Assembly: GCA_002104535.1 (NCBI GenBank)
Contig: NBOG01000002.1
Location: 62,001-126,000, forward strand
Origin: Cognaticolwellia sediminilitoris
GTDB taxonomy: Bacteria > Pseudomonadota > Gammaproteobacteria > Enterobacterales > Alteromonadaceae
Direction: 5' to 3'
Length of the DNA stretch: 64,000 nucleotides
A program made the position numbers and the translations under genes. Positions 33,275-41,870 of this stretch are shown here, in pieces; positions within the stretch are counted from its first letter, which is position 1; every line of letters starts with the position of its first letter. The notes beneath the pieces were generated by a model, which ran no database searches, was not told where the DNA came from, and worked only from the letters and a program-made list of their open reading frames with translations.

Positions 33275-34238
33275 AATGCTATGGAAGTTGTTTGAAATTA
33301 CCATCATTATCGCACTACTTATTCCGATAGCGGCGACGCTAGTTTGGGTTGAGCGCAGAATGATTGGTATTTGGCAGGATCGCTGTGGGCCAAATCGAGT
33401 AGGTCCCTTCGGTGTTTTACAATCTTTAGCTGATCTCCTAAAAATACTCGGCAAAGAAGATTGGATCCCGCCATTTAGTGATCGTTTAGTGTTTGTTTTA
33501 GCTCCGGTTATTGGCGCTATGTGTGTGTTAATGAGCTTTGCGGTAGTGCCATTTTCACCCACTATTGGCGTTTCAGATTTAAATATTGGCTTATTATTCT
33601 TTCTTGCCATGGCGTCATTAGCGGTTTATAGCGTGGTGTTAGCGGGTTGGGCATCGAATTCAAAATACGCACTATTAGGTGGCATGCGCGCGGCTGCACA
33701 AACCGTCAGTTATGAAGTTTTTATGGGATTGTCGGTGATGGGCGTAGTCTTGCTTACCGGCACTTTTAATTTACGAGAAATAGTATTGGCGCAAGCTGAT
33801 GGCTGGCTAATTCAATCGCAATTTATAGGATTCTTCATCTTTTTAGTCGCCGGTATCGCGGAAAGTCATCGGCTACCTTTCGACTTACCCGAAGCAGAAA
33901 CGGAACTAACTGCCGGCTTTCATACTGAATACTCCGGACTGAAATTCGCTTTATTCTTTTTAGGTGAATATTTAGGCGTAACCCTGATTTCGGCAATGTC
34001 TGTGGTGCTTTTCTTTGGCGGCTGGCTGATGCCTGAGCCGTTAGCATCATGGTTACCGCCATTACTGTGGTTTATTATCAAGATTATGTTCTTTGTGATG
34101 TTTTTTATTCTTTTAAGAACATCTCTGCCTCGTCCTCGCTTTGATCAACTTTTAAAATTCGGTTGGGTAGTCATGCTGCCTCTAGCACTCGTAAACTTGT
34201 TGGTCACAGCCATATTACGTTTAACGGGAGTGCTATAA
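33264..34238 (+). CDS. nuoH: NADH-quinone oxidoreductase subunit H
   Basis: Membrane subunit at the junction of the arms that helps form the quinone channel. Eight predicted helices, with the conserved VWVERRMIGIWQDRCGPNRVGPFG segment near the N-terminus and GIAESHRLPFDLPEAETELTAGFHTEYSG in the quinone loop. 324 residues. It overlaps the nuoG end by 11 bases, with GGAGGG as ribosome site inside nuoG. Confidence 0.96.
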   Translation: MMLEMLWKLFEITIIIALLIPIAATLVWVERRMIGIWQDRCGPNRVGPFGVLQSLADLLKILGKEDWIPPFSDRLVFVLAPVIGAMCVLMSFAVVPFSPTIGVSDLNIGLLFFLAMASLAVYSVVLAGWASNSKYALLGGMRAAAQTVSYEVFMGLSVMGVVLLTGTFNLREIVLAQADGWLIQSQFIGFFIFLVAGIAESHRLPFDLPEAETELTAGFHTEYSGLKFALFFLGEYLGVTLISAMSVVLFFGGWLMPEPLASWLPPLLWFIIKIMFFVMFFILLRTSLPRPRFDQLLKFGWVVMLPLALVNLLVTAILRLTGVL

Positions 34239-34280
34239 AAATGGATAATTATCAATGCGAAAATGTAATAGGCGGTAAAG

Positions 34281-34796
34281 ATGATTAGTCAATTGAGAAC
34301 CATGTGGTTAGTACTTAAACATACCTTTACCAAAGCAGATACGGTGCAATACCCAGAGCAAAAACCTTATTTAGCACCAAGATACCGCGGGCGCATTGTT
34401 TTAACTCGCGATCCAGATGGCGAAGAACGATGTGTCGCTTGTAATTTGTGCGCTGTTGCTTGTCCTGTTGATTGTATAGCCCTACAACAAGTGGTTGATG
34501 ATGATGGACGTAAGCGTGCGGAATTTTTCCGGATCAATTTTTCTCGCTGCATTTTATGTGGTTTTTGTGAGGAAGCCTGCCCAACTTATGCGATCCAGTT
34601 AACTCCAGATATCGAATTGGCAGAATATGATAGACAAAATTTAGTTTATGAAAAGCAACATTTATTAATTAATGGCCCAGGTAAATATCATGACTACAGC
34701 TTTTATCAACAATCAGGTATTGCGATAAAAAGTAAAGGCAAGGGCGAAGCGGAGCAAGAGCGCCCGCCAATAGATATTAAAGTATTAATGCCATGA
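34281..34796 (+). CDS. nuoI: NADH-quinone oxidoreductase subunit I
   Basis: Ferredoxin-like subunit with clusters N6a and N6b. Two CxxCxxCxxxCP motifs are present: [12 protein letters not shown] and [12 protein letters not shown]. Length 171 residues. It lies 42 bases after nuoH with GGCGG(T) as weak ribosome site. All eight cluster Cys are kept. Confidence 0.96.
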   Translation: MISQLRTMWLVLKHTFTKADTVQYPEQKPYLAPRYRGRIVLTRDPDGEERCVACNLCAVACPVDCIALQQVVDDDGRKRAEFFRINFSRCILCGFCEEACPTYAIQLTPDIELAEYDRQNLVYEKQHLLINGPGKYHDYSFYQQSGIAIKSKGKGEAEQERPPIDIKVLMP

Positions 34797-34844
34797 ATCA
34801 GAACGCTATTGCTTTATTAACAATGCCTAAAAGGAGAAAAAACA

Positions 34845-35375
34845 ATGCTGGCTAATTTAGCGTCGATTGATAGCTTATTTTACCTTTCAGGTTTGGTTGC
34901 TGTTATTGCAAGCCTAAAAGTCGTCACCGGTAATAATACCGTGCACGCTTTGTTGTATTTAGTGGTGTCATTATTAGCGGTAGCGGTGTGCTTTTATTTA
35001 ATGGGAGCGCCTTTTGCTGCTGGTTTAGAGGTAATAGTGTATGCCGGTGCAATTTTAGTACTGTTTGTTTTTGCGGTACTGATGTTTGGTTTAGGCAAAG
35101 ATGAAACCACTCATGCTCCACAAAATAAAGGTCTAGCTAATATGTTTGGTGCCATGACTTTAGCTTTCGCGCTGTTAATAGAAATGGTCATTATTATAAA
35201 TAATGGCGACATGCAGCAAAGCTTACAAGCAGATGTTATCGACTCAAAAGCGGTTGGTATTATGTTGTATGGCCCCTATTTACTGGCGGTTGAAATAGCG
35301 TCTTTTCTACTCCTAGCTGGGCTTTTAGCCGGTTATCACTACGCAAAACCAGACATATCGGAGGGACAATTATGA
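34845..35375 (+). CDS. nuoJ: NADH-quinone oxidoreductase subunit J
   Basis: Membrane subunit with five helices, including the conserved third helix (LEVIVYAGAILVLFVFAVLM) that changes shape during proton pumping. 176 residues. Strong ribosome site AAGGAG at 34831-34836. The TGA stop overlaps the nuoK ATG (ATGA). Confidence 0.95.
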   Translation: MLANLASIDSLFYLSGLVAVIASLKVVTGNNTVHALLYLVVSLLAVAVCFYLMGAPFAAGLEVIVYAGAILVLFVFAVLMFGLGKDETTHAPQNKGLANMFGAMTLAFALLIEMVIIINNGDMQQSLQADVIDSKAVGIMLYGPYLLAVEIASFLLLAGLLAGYHYAKPDISEGQL

Positions 35376-35680
35376 CCTCAATCCCGCTATTTCATGTCTT
35401 AATTTTATCTAGCTTATTATTTGCTATTGGCTTTGTTGGTGTGGTGGCAAGAAAAAACACCTTATTTATCTTGATGAGTTTAGAAGTCATGCTAAATGCC
35501 ATAGGGGTCGCATTTATTGGTGCTGGTAGCGTTTGGCAACAAGCAGATGGCCAAGTGATGTTTATTCTCATCTTAACCTTAGCAGCCGTCGAAGCGGCAG
35601 TGGGCTTAGCCTTATTAATACGAATGCAAAAGAAATATCGCTCTTTGGATATTGATTTGTTAAGTCAGATGAAGGGGTGA
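35372..35680 (+). CDS. nuoK: NADH-quinone oxidoreductase subunit K
   Basis: Small antiporter-like membrane subunit (102 residues, three helices). The two key glutamates of the proton path sit in MSLEVMLNA and AAVEAAVGLAL. Four-base overlap with nuoJ and an overlapping junction with nuoL show a tightly coupled operon. Confidence 0.96.
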   Translation: MTSIPLFHVLILSSLLFAIGFVGVVARKNTLFILMSLEVMLNAIGVAFIGAGSVWQQADGQVMFILILTLAAVEAAVGLALLIRMQKKYRSLDIDLLSQMKG

Positions 35681-37569
35681 TGAACGTGTTATTAGCCAGT
35701 TTACCTTTCTATCCGTTAGTGAGCTTTTTATTACTAATTGTTTTCGGCAAAAAATTGTCATGGCAACTCGCTGCGACTATTAGTGTCAGTAGTATGGCTA
35801 TCGCAGCGTTAGTGAGCGCGATGTTATTGGTTGACCTTTCTGTCAGTCAGCATCAGGTCATGACAGTTAATTTATGGCATTGGTTTGATTTAACAAACGA
35901 GGCGGGCAATGCAGAGGTCAATGTCCGCTTTTATCTTGATGGCTTGTCAGCGGTGATGATCAGTGTCGTCACTGGCGTAGGTTTTCTTATTCATTTATTT
36001 GCCGCAATTTACATGAAGTCAGATGCGAATTTTTCGCGTTTTATGGCTTATATGAATTTGTTTATTGTCGCTATGCTGATTTTGGTCTTAGCGGACAATT
36101 TAGTCTTGTTATATCTTGGCTGGGAAGGCGTGGGATTATGTAGCTTTCTATTAATTGGTTTTTGGTATCATGAAAAAGCTAATGTTTTAGCAGCACGCAA
36201 GGCGTTTATTGTTACCCGTATTGGTGATACGTCGATGGCGATAGGTTTATTGCTGTTGTTTACTACTTTTGGCGAGTTAAACATTGAGGCGGTTACTACA
36301 CTAGCACAACAAGCCAATGAGCTAACAGGTTTGGAAAATACGGCACTGGCTGATGATATTTATTGGATAGCACTATTACTATTAGGTGGTGCTGTTGGTA
36401 AGTCAGCGCAATTACCATTACAAACTTGGCTACCTGACGCTATGGCGGGGCCAACGCCAGTAAGTGCGCTGATCCACGCGGCAACTATGGTAACAGCAGG
36501 GGTTTATTTAATCGCGCGTATGCATGGTATTTTCTTATTATCGCCTGAAGTGATGAATTATGTTGCTTGGCTAGGTGCTCTCACTTTAATTCTTGCTGGT
36601 ATCGCAGCATTGGCACAAACCGACATTAAACGTGTGTTGGCATATTCTACCATGAGCCAAATCGGCTATATGATGCTAGCGTTAGGTGCAGGCGCATGGT
36701 CAGCAGGTGTTTTCCACTTAATGACCCATGCCTTTTTCAAAGCACTACTTTTCTTAACGGCAGGAGCCGTTATCTACGCGCTTCATCATCAGCAAAATCT
36801 GTTTAAAATGGGCGGGCTGTTAAAAAAGCTGCCTTTTGAAAGTGGCTTATTTATCATTGGCTTAATTTGCTTGATGGCATTGCCGGGTACGTCTGGATTT
36901 TTCTCAAAAGAAGCCATTATTGCACAATTATGGTCATCTGAAACGGCGGGACCGATGTTATGGTGGGGTGCTATTTTAGGCGCTTTATTAACCAGCATTT
37001 ATAGTTGTCGATTATTTTTTCTCGGCTTTCTTGGTAATGCTCGCTTTAATGAAAATATTCATCCAGAAAAAAGTCACTTATTACGCGCAGCACTGGTAGT
37101 GCTGGCCTTGTTATCTTTATTTGGTGGTTTGATTAATATCGACCTGAGCTTAGTCTTTAATGCTCCAGTCACTTCAGCTAATGAGGTTGAACCTTCTTGG
37201 TTACATACGGTGGCTATAATCACCCCGTTTATTGGTATTATCTTCTCTTGGTTTTATTTTAAAAATTACCGTATTACTCACTCCGTGAGTGCTAAATATT
37301 TATTACAAGCAAATGAAAGTAAATTCATCGTATTTTGCCGTCAAGGCTTAGGCTTTGACTCACTTTATAACCTGTTATTTATCAAACCATATCAGTGGTT
37401 GGCGCAAATAAACAAAAATGACATATTCGACCAAATTATTATGGTTAATGTTTGGTATGTGAACCTGTGGCATGACGCGTTAATTGTTGTGCAAAATGGG
37501 GCGTTACGTTGGTATCTTGCAGCGTTTGGGTTAGCAATAATGTTGTTAATAGGAGTAAGTTTCTTATGA
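35680..37569 (+). CDS. nuoL: NADH-quinone oxidoreductase subunit L
   Basis: The distal antiporter-like subunit with the long lateral helix. Conserved features are GWEGVGLCSFLLIGFW, the KSAQLPLQTWLPDAMAGPTPVSALIHAATMVTAG block and the Lys/His residues of the proton channel. 629 residues from ATG 35680; a GTG one codon upstream is an alternative. GAAGGGG just before is the ribosome site. It overlaps nuoM by four bases. Confidence 0.96.
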   Translation: MNVLLASLPFYPLVSFLLLIVFGKKLSWQLAATISVSSMAIAALVSAMLLVDLSVSQHQVMTVNLWHWFDLTNEAGNAEVNVRFYLDGLSAVMISVVTGVGFLIHLFAAIYMKSDANFSRFMAYMNLFIVAMLILVLADNLVLLYLGWEGVGLCSFLLIGFWYHEKANVLAARKAFIVTRIGDTSMAIGLLLLFTTFGELNIEAVTTLAQQANELTGLENTALADDIYWIALLLLGGAVGKSAQLPLQTWLPDAMAGPTPVSALIHAATMVTAGVYLIARMHGIFLLSPEVMNYVAWLGALTLILAGIAALAQTDIKRVLAYSTMSQIGYMMLALGAGAWSAGVFHLMTHAFFKALLFLTAGAVIYALHHQQNLFKMGGLLKKLPFESGLFIIGLICLMALPGTSGFFSKEAIIAQLWSSETAGPMLWWGAILGALLTSIYSCRLFFLGFLGNARFNENIHPEKSHLLRAALVVLALLSLFGGLINIDLSLVFNAPVTSANEVEPSWLHTVAIITPFIGIIFSWFYFKNYRITHSVSAKYLLQANESKFIVFCRQGLGFDSLYNLLFIKPYQWLAQINKNDIFDQIIMVNVWYVNLWHDALIVVQNGALRWYLAAFGLAIMLLIGVSFL

Positions 37570-39002
37570 CGCTAAGTTTTATTATGCTGGCTTTACTCGT
37601 TGCTGGGGGCGTTGTTTGGCGCGCTGAAAAGCAGTGGCAAGGTAGTGCTAAATGGTTGTCATTAATAACATTAGCGTTATTGGCAACTGTATTTACAGTA
37701 TTCGTGATGAGTCACAATACTGACTTTACTCAGCTGCAAGTACTTAGCCGAGTGACCTGGATCGACACCTTTAATATTCAATACAGTATCGCTCTTGATC
37801 AGCTAAGTATTGTGCTTATAAGTTTAACTTGGCTGCTGGCGATCATTTGTGTACTAGTTTCTTGGCAAGAAATTAAAACCAATGTCGGCTTTTATTATTT
37901 TAATTTGTTATTAACCATTGCCGGAATTATTGGGGTTTTTATCGCCGTTGATATGTTTCTTTTCTTCTTTTTTTGGGAAGTGATGTTATTACCGATGACC
38001 GCTATTATTGCGATTTGGGGTCATGAAAACCGGCACTTTGCAGCTTTAAAGTTCTTTATTTTTACCCAAGTGAGTAGCTTACTGATGTTAGTGGCGATTA
38101 TTGCCACAGGATACTTTCATTTAACGCAAACGGGGCAGCTAAGCTTTTATTATCTCGATTGGTTGAAGCTAGAATTACCCTTATCAGTGAGTCAATATTT
38201 GATGTTAGGCTTTTTTATCGCTTTTGCCGTTAAACTACCTTCAGTACCGGTGCATAGCTGGTTACCTGACGCACATACGCAAGCGCCGACTGCAGGCAGT
38301 GTCCTATTAGCGGGTGTGTTATTAAAAACGGGCGCTTACGGTTTGATCCGCTTTGTTATCTTCTTATTTCCACAGGCTAGTGCGCAATTTGCTCCTATAG
38401 CAGCAACATTAGCCGTGGTCAGTATTATTTATGGCGCTAAAATGGCGTTTGCCCAAAAAGACTTCAAGCGTTTAGTCGCATATAGCAGCATTAGTCATAT
38501 GGGTTTTGTGATGTTGGCGTTGTTTACATTTACCAATGTGGCTTATCAAGGGGCAATTGTTACGCTAGTCGCACATGGCTTAAGCAGTGCCGCATTGTTT
38601 GCATTAGCGGGTATGATTTATCAGCGTATTCATAGTCGAAATTTAAACGATATGGGCGGTTTTTGGCAAAGCGCACCTCGCATGGGCGGATTTGCATTAG
38701 CGTTTGCTGGTGCCGCTTTTGGTTTGCCTGGTCTGGCGAACTTTATCGGTGAATTTTTCAGTCTGGTTGGTGTATTTCAAGTGATGCCAACATTTGCCAT
38801 TTTGGCTGCCTTAGGCTTAATTGGCTCAGCTATCTATGGCATGGTGCTATTTCAATCAAGCTTTCAAGGTACTGCTAAGCATGAAATCATTGATTTACAA
38901 GCACGAGAGCTCATTATTTGCAGCTCATTGTTGTTAATGCTGTTAGCTATTGGCTTATATCCAACGCTATTGCTTAAATTTTCATATGGAGTTCTGACAT
39001 GA
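37566..39002 (+). CDS. nuoM: NADH-quinone oxidoreductase subunit M
   Basis: Antiporter-like membrane subunit of 478 residues and about fourteen helices. The conserved FFFWEVMLLPM helix with its essential Glu and the VKLPSVPVHSWLPDAHTQAPTAGSVLLAG block are present. I use ATG 37566, which overlaps the nuoL stop (ATGA); a longer frame from 37509 lies within nuoL. Four-base overlap with nuoN. Confidence 0.95.
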   Translation: MTLSFIMLALLVAGGVVWRAEKQWQGSAKWLSLITLALLATVFTVFVMSHNTDFTQLQVLSRVTWIDTFNIQYSIALDQLSIVLISLTWLLAIICVLVSWQEIKTNVGFYYFNLLLTIAGIIGVFIAVDMFLFFFFWEVMLLPMTAIIAIWGHENRHFAALKFFIFTQVSSLLMLVAIIATGYFHLTQTGQLSFYYLDWLKLELPLSVSQYLMLGFFIAFAVKLPSVPVHSWLPDAHTQAPTAGSVLLAGVLLKTGAYGLIRFVIFLFPQASAQFAPIAATLAVVSIIYGAKMAFAQKDFKRLVAYSSISHMGFVMLALFTFTNVAYQGAIVTLVAHGLSSAALFALAGMIYQRIHSRNLNDMGGFWQSAPRMGGFALAFAGAAFGLPGLANFIGEFFSLVGVFQVMPTFAILAALGLIGSAIYGMVLFQSSFQGTAKHEIIDLQARELIICSSLLLMLLAIGLYPTLLLKFSYGVLT

Positions 39003-40480
39003 TGATGCCGGTAGCTGATAACACTCCCGCTTTTTTGACTATGGCCATGGCTGGCGCAATTCTGCCACAACTCATTATTGCCTTTGGTATTGCTTTAGCG
39101 CTTTTGTTAGTTGCTTGGCGCAGATCACAGCGCACGATCGCTTTATTTACTGGAGTGGTCATCGTTATGGCACTTTTAGCAAATATTAGTTTACTAGTAA
39201 CGCCGGCAATTCAAGTAACACAACTGTTAAAAGTAGATGGTTATAGTACTTTTGCTTTTAGTTTGATTCTAATATCAGCGTTAGTTGCGTTACCGATGAG
39301 CCATAAATTTTTATCAGCTCAGATTGAAGTACATGATGAATATTATTTATTACTATTGCTGATGGTGCTTGGCGCGGGAGTACTAGTCACAAGTGACCAT
39401 TACGCTAGTCTATTTTTAGGTTTTGAGTTACTGAGCATTAGTTTAGTTGGCTTAGTCGGATATCAGCGAGAAAGCCAGTACAGTGTTGAAAGCGGCTTTA
39501 AATATTTAATATTAAGTGCTAGTGCATCAAGTTTTATGTTACTTGGTATCGCCTTTATTTACAGCGTAAGCGGGGATATGAGTTTTAGTGCGGTTATTTC
39601 CAAGACCATATATAATCAACCAGATTTAGGTGTGTTTTTTCAGTTAGGGTTATTATTGTTTGTTTCTGGTGTTGCCTTTAAACTGTCTGTTGCGCCTTTT
39701 CATTTCTGGACACCTGATGTTTATCAAGGCTCTCCAACCCCTGTAACCATGTTACTAGCAACGATATCAAAGATCGCAATGTTTGTAGTTTTGCTTAAAT
39801 GCTTTGCAGCACAGCAGTATTTGTTGCTAGAAAATGTACAACAATTTTTATTGATCTTCGCTATCACATCAATGTTGCTAGGGAATGTTATGGCGTTGAA
39901 ACAGCAAAACTTGAAACGGTTATTTGCATACTCTTCCATTGCGCATATGGGTTACTTACTGATTGTGTTAATTGTTACTTCTGAGCAAAATTTGGCATTT
40001 ACTTGGCAAAGTGTTTTATTTTATTTAGCGGCTTATACTGTGGCAAATTTGTCCGTTTTTATTGTTATCGAATTACTACAGCAACAGTTAACAACGCAAC
40101 AAGCAGATATAACGCTGTCTGATATTAAAGGCTTATTTTGGCGAGCACCAAGTTATGCACTGTTAATGATTTTAGCCATTTTAAGTTTAGCAGGCATTCC
40201 TTTAACGATGGGCTTTATCGGCAAGTTCTATATTTTAAGTCAAGCAACCATTGCGCATGCTTGGTGGTTAATTGCAGCGCTAATTGTCGGTAGTGGTATT
40301 GGTTTAGCTTATTACTTACCACTTATTTTTAAGTTGTTTTCTGCCGAGTCGTCACCTGATCAAAACGTTAAAATATCGGTAAAAAACATTGTTGAGAAAG
40401 TGCTAGTTTATAGTCTTGTCGGCGTTAGTTTAGTATTTGGTATTTTCCCTGAAGTTATTAATCAATTGATAAATACTTAA
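38999..40480 (+). CDS. nuoN: NADH-quinone oxidoreductase subunit N
   Basis: Last gene of the operon and the antiporter-like subunit next to NuoK. Family blocks include LGFELLSISLVGLVGYQR, FKLSVAPFHFWTPDVYQGSPTPVT and LFAYSSIAHMGYLL. 493 residues. The stop at 40480 is followed by 215 AT-rich bases without an obvious strong hairpin, so how nuo transcription ends is unclear. Confidence 0.95.
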   Translation: MMMPVADNTPAFLTMAMAGAILPQLIIAFGIALALLLVAWRRSQRTIALFTGVVIVMALLANISLLVTPAIQVTQLLKVDGYSTFAFSLILISALVALPMSHKFLSAQIEVHDEYYLLLLLMVLGAGVLVTSDHYASLFLGFELLSISLVGLVGYQRESQYSVESGFKYLILSASASSFMLLGIAFIYSVSGDMSFSAVISKTIYNQPDLGVFFQLGLLLFVSGVAFKLSVAPFHFWTPDVYQGSPTPVTMLLATISKIAMFVVLLKCFAAQQYLLLENVQQFLLIFAITSMLLGNVMALKQQNLKRLFAYSSIAHMGYLLIVLIVTSEQNLAFTWQSVLFYLAAYTVANLSVFIVIELLQQQLTTQQADITLSDIKGLFWRAPSYALLMILAILSLAGIPLTMGFIGKFYILSQATIAHAWWLIAALIVGSGIGLAYYLPLIFKLFSAESSPDQNVKISVKNIVEKVLVYSLVGVSLVFGIFPEVINQLINT

Positions 40481-40695
40481 TAGCGTATATTTTAAGGTGT
40501 GACTTAAGTAGTAATGCACTTTTGAAATTAGACTAATAAATTGTCAAATTAACTAAAACTTTTGCTATGGGTAATTTGGCAATAAACCAACTTAGCGTAA
40601 GCCACTAATAAATAGGTACTTTAATCTTGGTCTGATTTTTGATTGTATAGCATCATAAAGTTTAAATAATTGATGTTTTACAAGGGAATAGTCCA
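40481..40695 (+). promoter_or_regulatory. Spacer between nuoN and the repeat lipoprotein gene
   Basis: 215 AT-rich bases presumed to hold the promoter of the lipoprotein gene. CAAGGGAA at 40681-40688 is its ribosome site. No hairpin terminator is evident. Confidence 0.35.
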
Positions 40696-41514
40696 ATGAA
40701 ATTAGCTCAATCACTGTTTTTTATCACCGCAGCAACCTTATTAAGTGGTTGCATCGTAGTCGCAACACCTTCACATGCAAATTATCATAATCAAGAAAAG
40801 TTAGTTCTCGATGCCCAATCTTTAGCATTATTAGATATTGATGCTGGAGCAGGGTCTTTAGAAATAACAGGCTCTGATAATACCGATGAGATCAGCCTAG
40901 TTGCAGATATTTATACTGATAAGCGCAATGTCGATAATTACCAGCTTGAACTAACATCATCAGGTAATAGTGCGTTTATCATCTCAAAAGTTAACTCAAG
41001 CGGATTTTGGCAAGGTGACTCGCCACATATCGATATCAAAATTATCGTGCCTAATCATATGATGTTGCGCGTTAATGATGGTTCAGGCTCTACTATGATT
41101 AAGCAAATCGACGCCGCAGTAACAGTAAAGGATGGCTCGGGCGATTTAACGTTAAAAAATATTAATGGCGATTTAGATATTAATGATGGCTCTGGGGGGC
41201 TTTATATCAGTAACGTTGTTGGGAAAATCGAAATTGTAGATGGCTCTGGAGAAATCGAGTTATATGATGTTGATGGTAGCATTGATATCGATGATGGCTC
41301 AGGCAGTATGATTGTTAAAGGTATTTCGGGTGATGTTAATATTGACGATGGTTCAGGCGAGTTAACAGTAAATGAAGTTGCCGGGCACGTGACCATCAAT
41401 GATGGCTCTGGCGGAATTAATGTTGAGCAAGTTGGCGGTTTAAAAATCATTGAAAGTGGCTCAGGTGGTTTACGCGTTAAAAAAGTAAAAGGTGGCTTTG
41501 AAATAGGCGAATAG
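40696..41514 (+). CDS. DUF4097-like lipoprotein with eight 18-residue DGSG repeats
   Basis: A 272-residue secreted lipoprotein: the signal sequence ends in lipobox LLSGC (Cys about residue 19). Residues 35-125 form a beta-rich region resembling adhesin-like/DUF4097 proteins. From D128 to the end there are eight 18-residue repeats, each starting DGSG (the last SGSG) with alternating hydrophobic residues, the pattern of a right-handed beta-helix with one repeat per turn. No enzyme motif is visible. It follows the nuo operon but has its own ribosome site and is not obviously linked to complex I. Function unknown. Confidence 0.75.
   Translation: MKLAQSLFFITAATLLSGCIVVATPSHANYHNQEKLVLDAQSLALLDIDAGAGSLEITGSDNTDEISLVADIYTDKRNVDNYQLELTSSGNSAFIISKVNSSGFWQGDSPHIDIKIIVPNHMMLRVNDGSGSTMIKQIDAAVTVKDGSGDLTLKNINGDLDINDGSGGLYISNVVGKIEIVDGSGEIELYDVDGSIDIDDGSGSMIVKGISGDVNIDDGSGELTVNEVAGHVTINDGSGGINVEQVGGLKIIESGSGGLRVKKVKGGFEIGE
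41077..41508 (+). repeat. Eight in-frame 54-base repeats inside the lipoprotein gene
   Basis: The unit encodes DGSG followed by fourteen residues and repeats eight times with no length change (repeat starts at codons 128, 146, 164, 182, 200, 218, 236 and 254). The DNA core GATGGCTC(A/T)GG recurs in most units while the rest has diverged, so the array is old but could still recombine. Confidence 0.85.
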
Positions 41515-41622
41515 TCTAGTTCTACAATAGTCATCCGATGAGTTTGAAGACAGTTTAAAGCTATCTTTTTGAGGGTTTTAGACTGTTTTTTAGGTTAAAT
41601 GGCGTTAAATAGAGATTATCCC

Positions 41623-41650
41623 TTGTATAATTTTGCCGCATCTGTATAAT
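41623..41650 (+). promoter_or_regulatory. Promoter of the deaD/csdA helicase gene
   Basis: A perfect -10 TATAAT at 41645-41650 lies 16 bases after a -35-like TTGTAT at 41623-41628. Transcription from about 41657 would give a leader of roughly 214 bases before the ATG. Confidence 0.65.
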
Positions 41651-41656
41651 GCGCGC

Positions 41657-41870
41657 CTCTGTAATCGTGAATCGTAATACTCCTTGAGGAGATACGATAA
41701 TTACAGAATTTTTAAAATGAGTGGGGTATATCCGCCCAATAGACTTGCCCAGTTAACGGTTCAACGTTAACGTAATGAATGTGCCTTAAGTCTTCCTGGT
41801 GGTTTCCTCGTATATGTACGTAGGAATTTTGGCGTTTTGCCAGTTTCTACCATGAGAAGACAAAAATTAT
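41657..41870 (+). promoter_or_regulatory. Long structured 5' leader of the cold-shock helicase mRNA
   Basis: The predicted leader holds several hairpins. The first, near its 5' end, has an outer stem CTGTAAT/ATTACAG (41659-41665 with 41700-41706), then ATCGTA/TACGAT and CTCC/GGAG around a TTGA loop. A second is the perfect GTTAACG/CGTTAAC at 41752-41771, and a third pairs TTCCT-CGTA with TACG-T-AGGAA (41804-41826). Long leaders are known for csdA in E. coli and serve temperature-dependent expression and autoregulation; the same role here is inference. Confidence 0.6.

Noticed and set aside
41077-41508. Regular repeats that might be mistaken for a CRISPR array
   Set aside because: The 54-base units are coding, in frame, with diverged bodies and no spacer/repeat alternation; no cas genes are present.
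41202-41534. 110-residue minus-strand frame opposite the lipoprotein repeats
   Set aside because: It is the complement of a repetitive coding array, which keeps the opposite frame open by periodicity alone.
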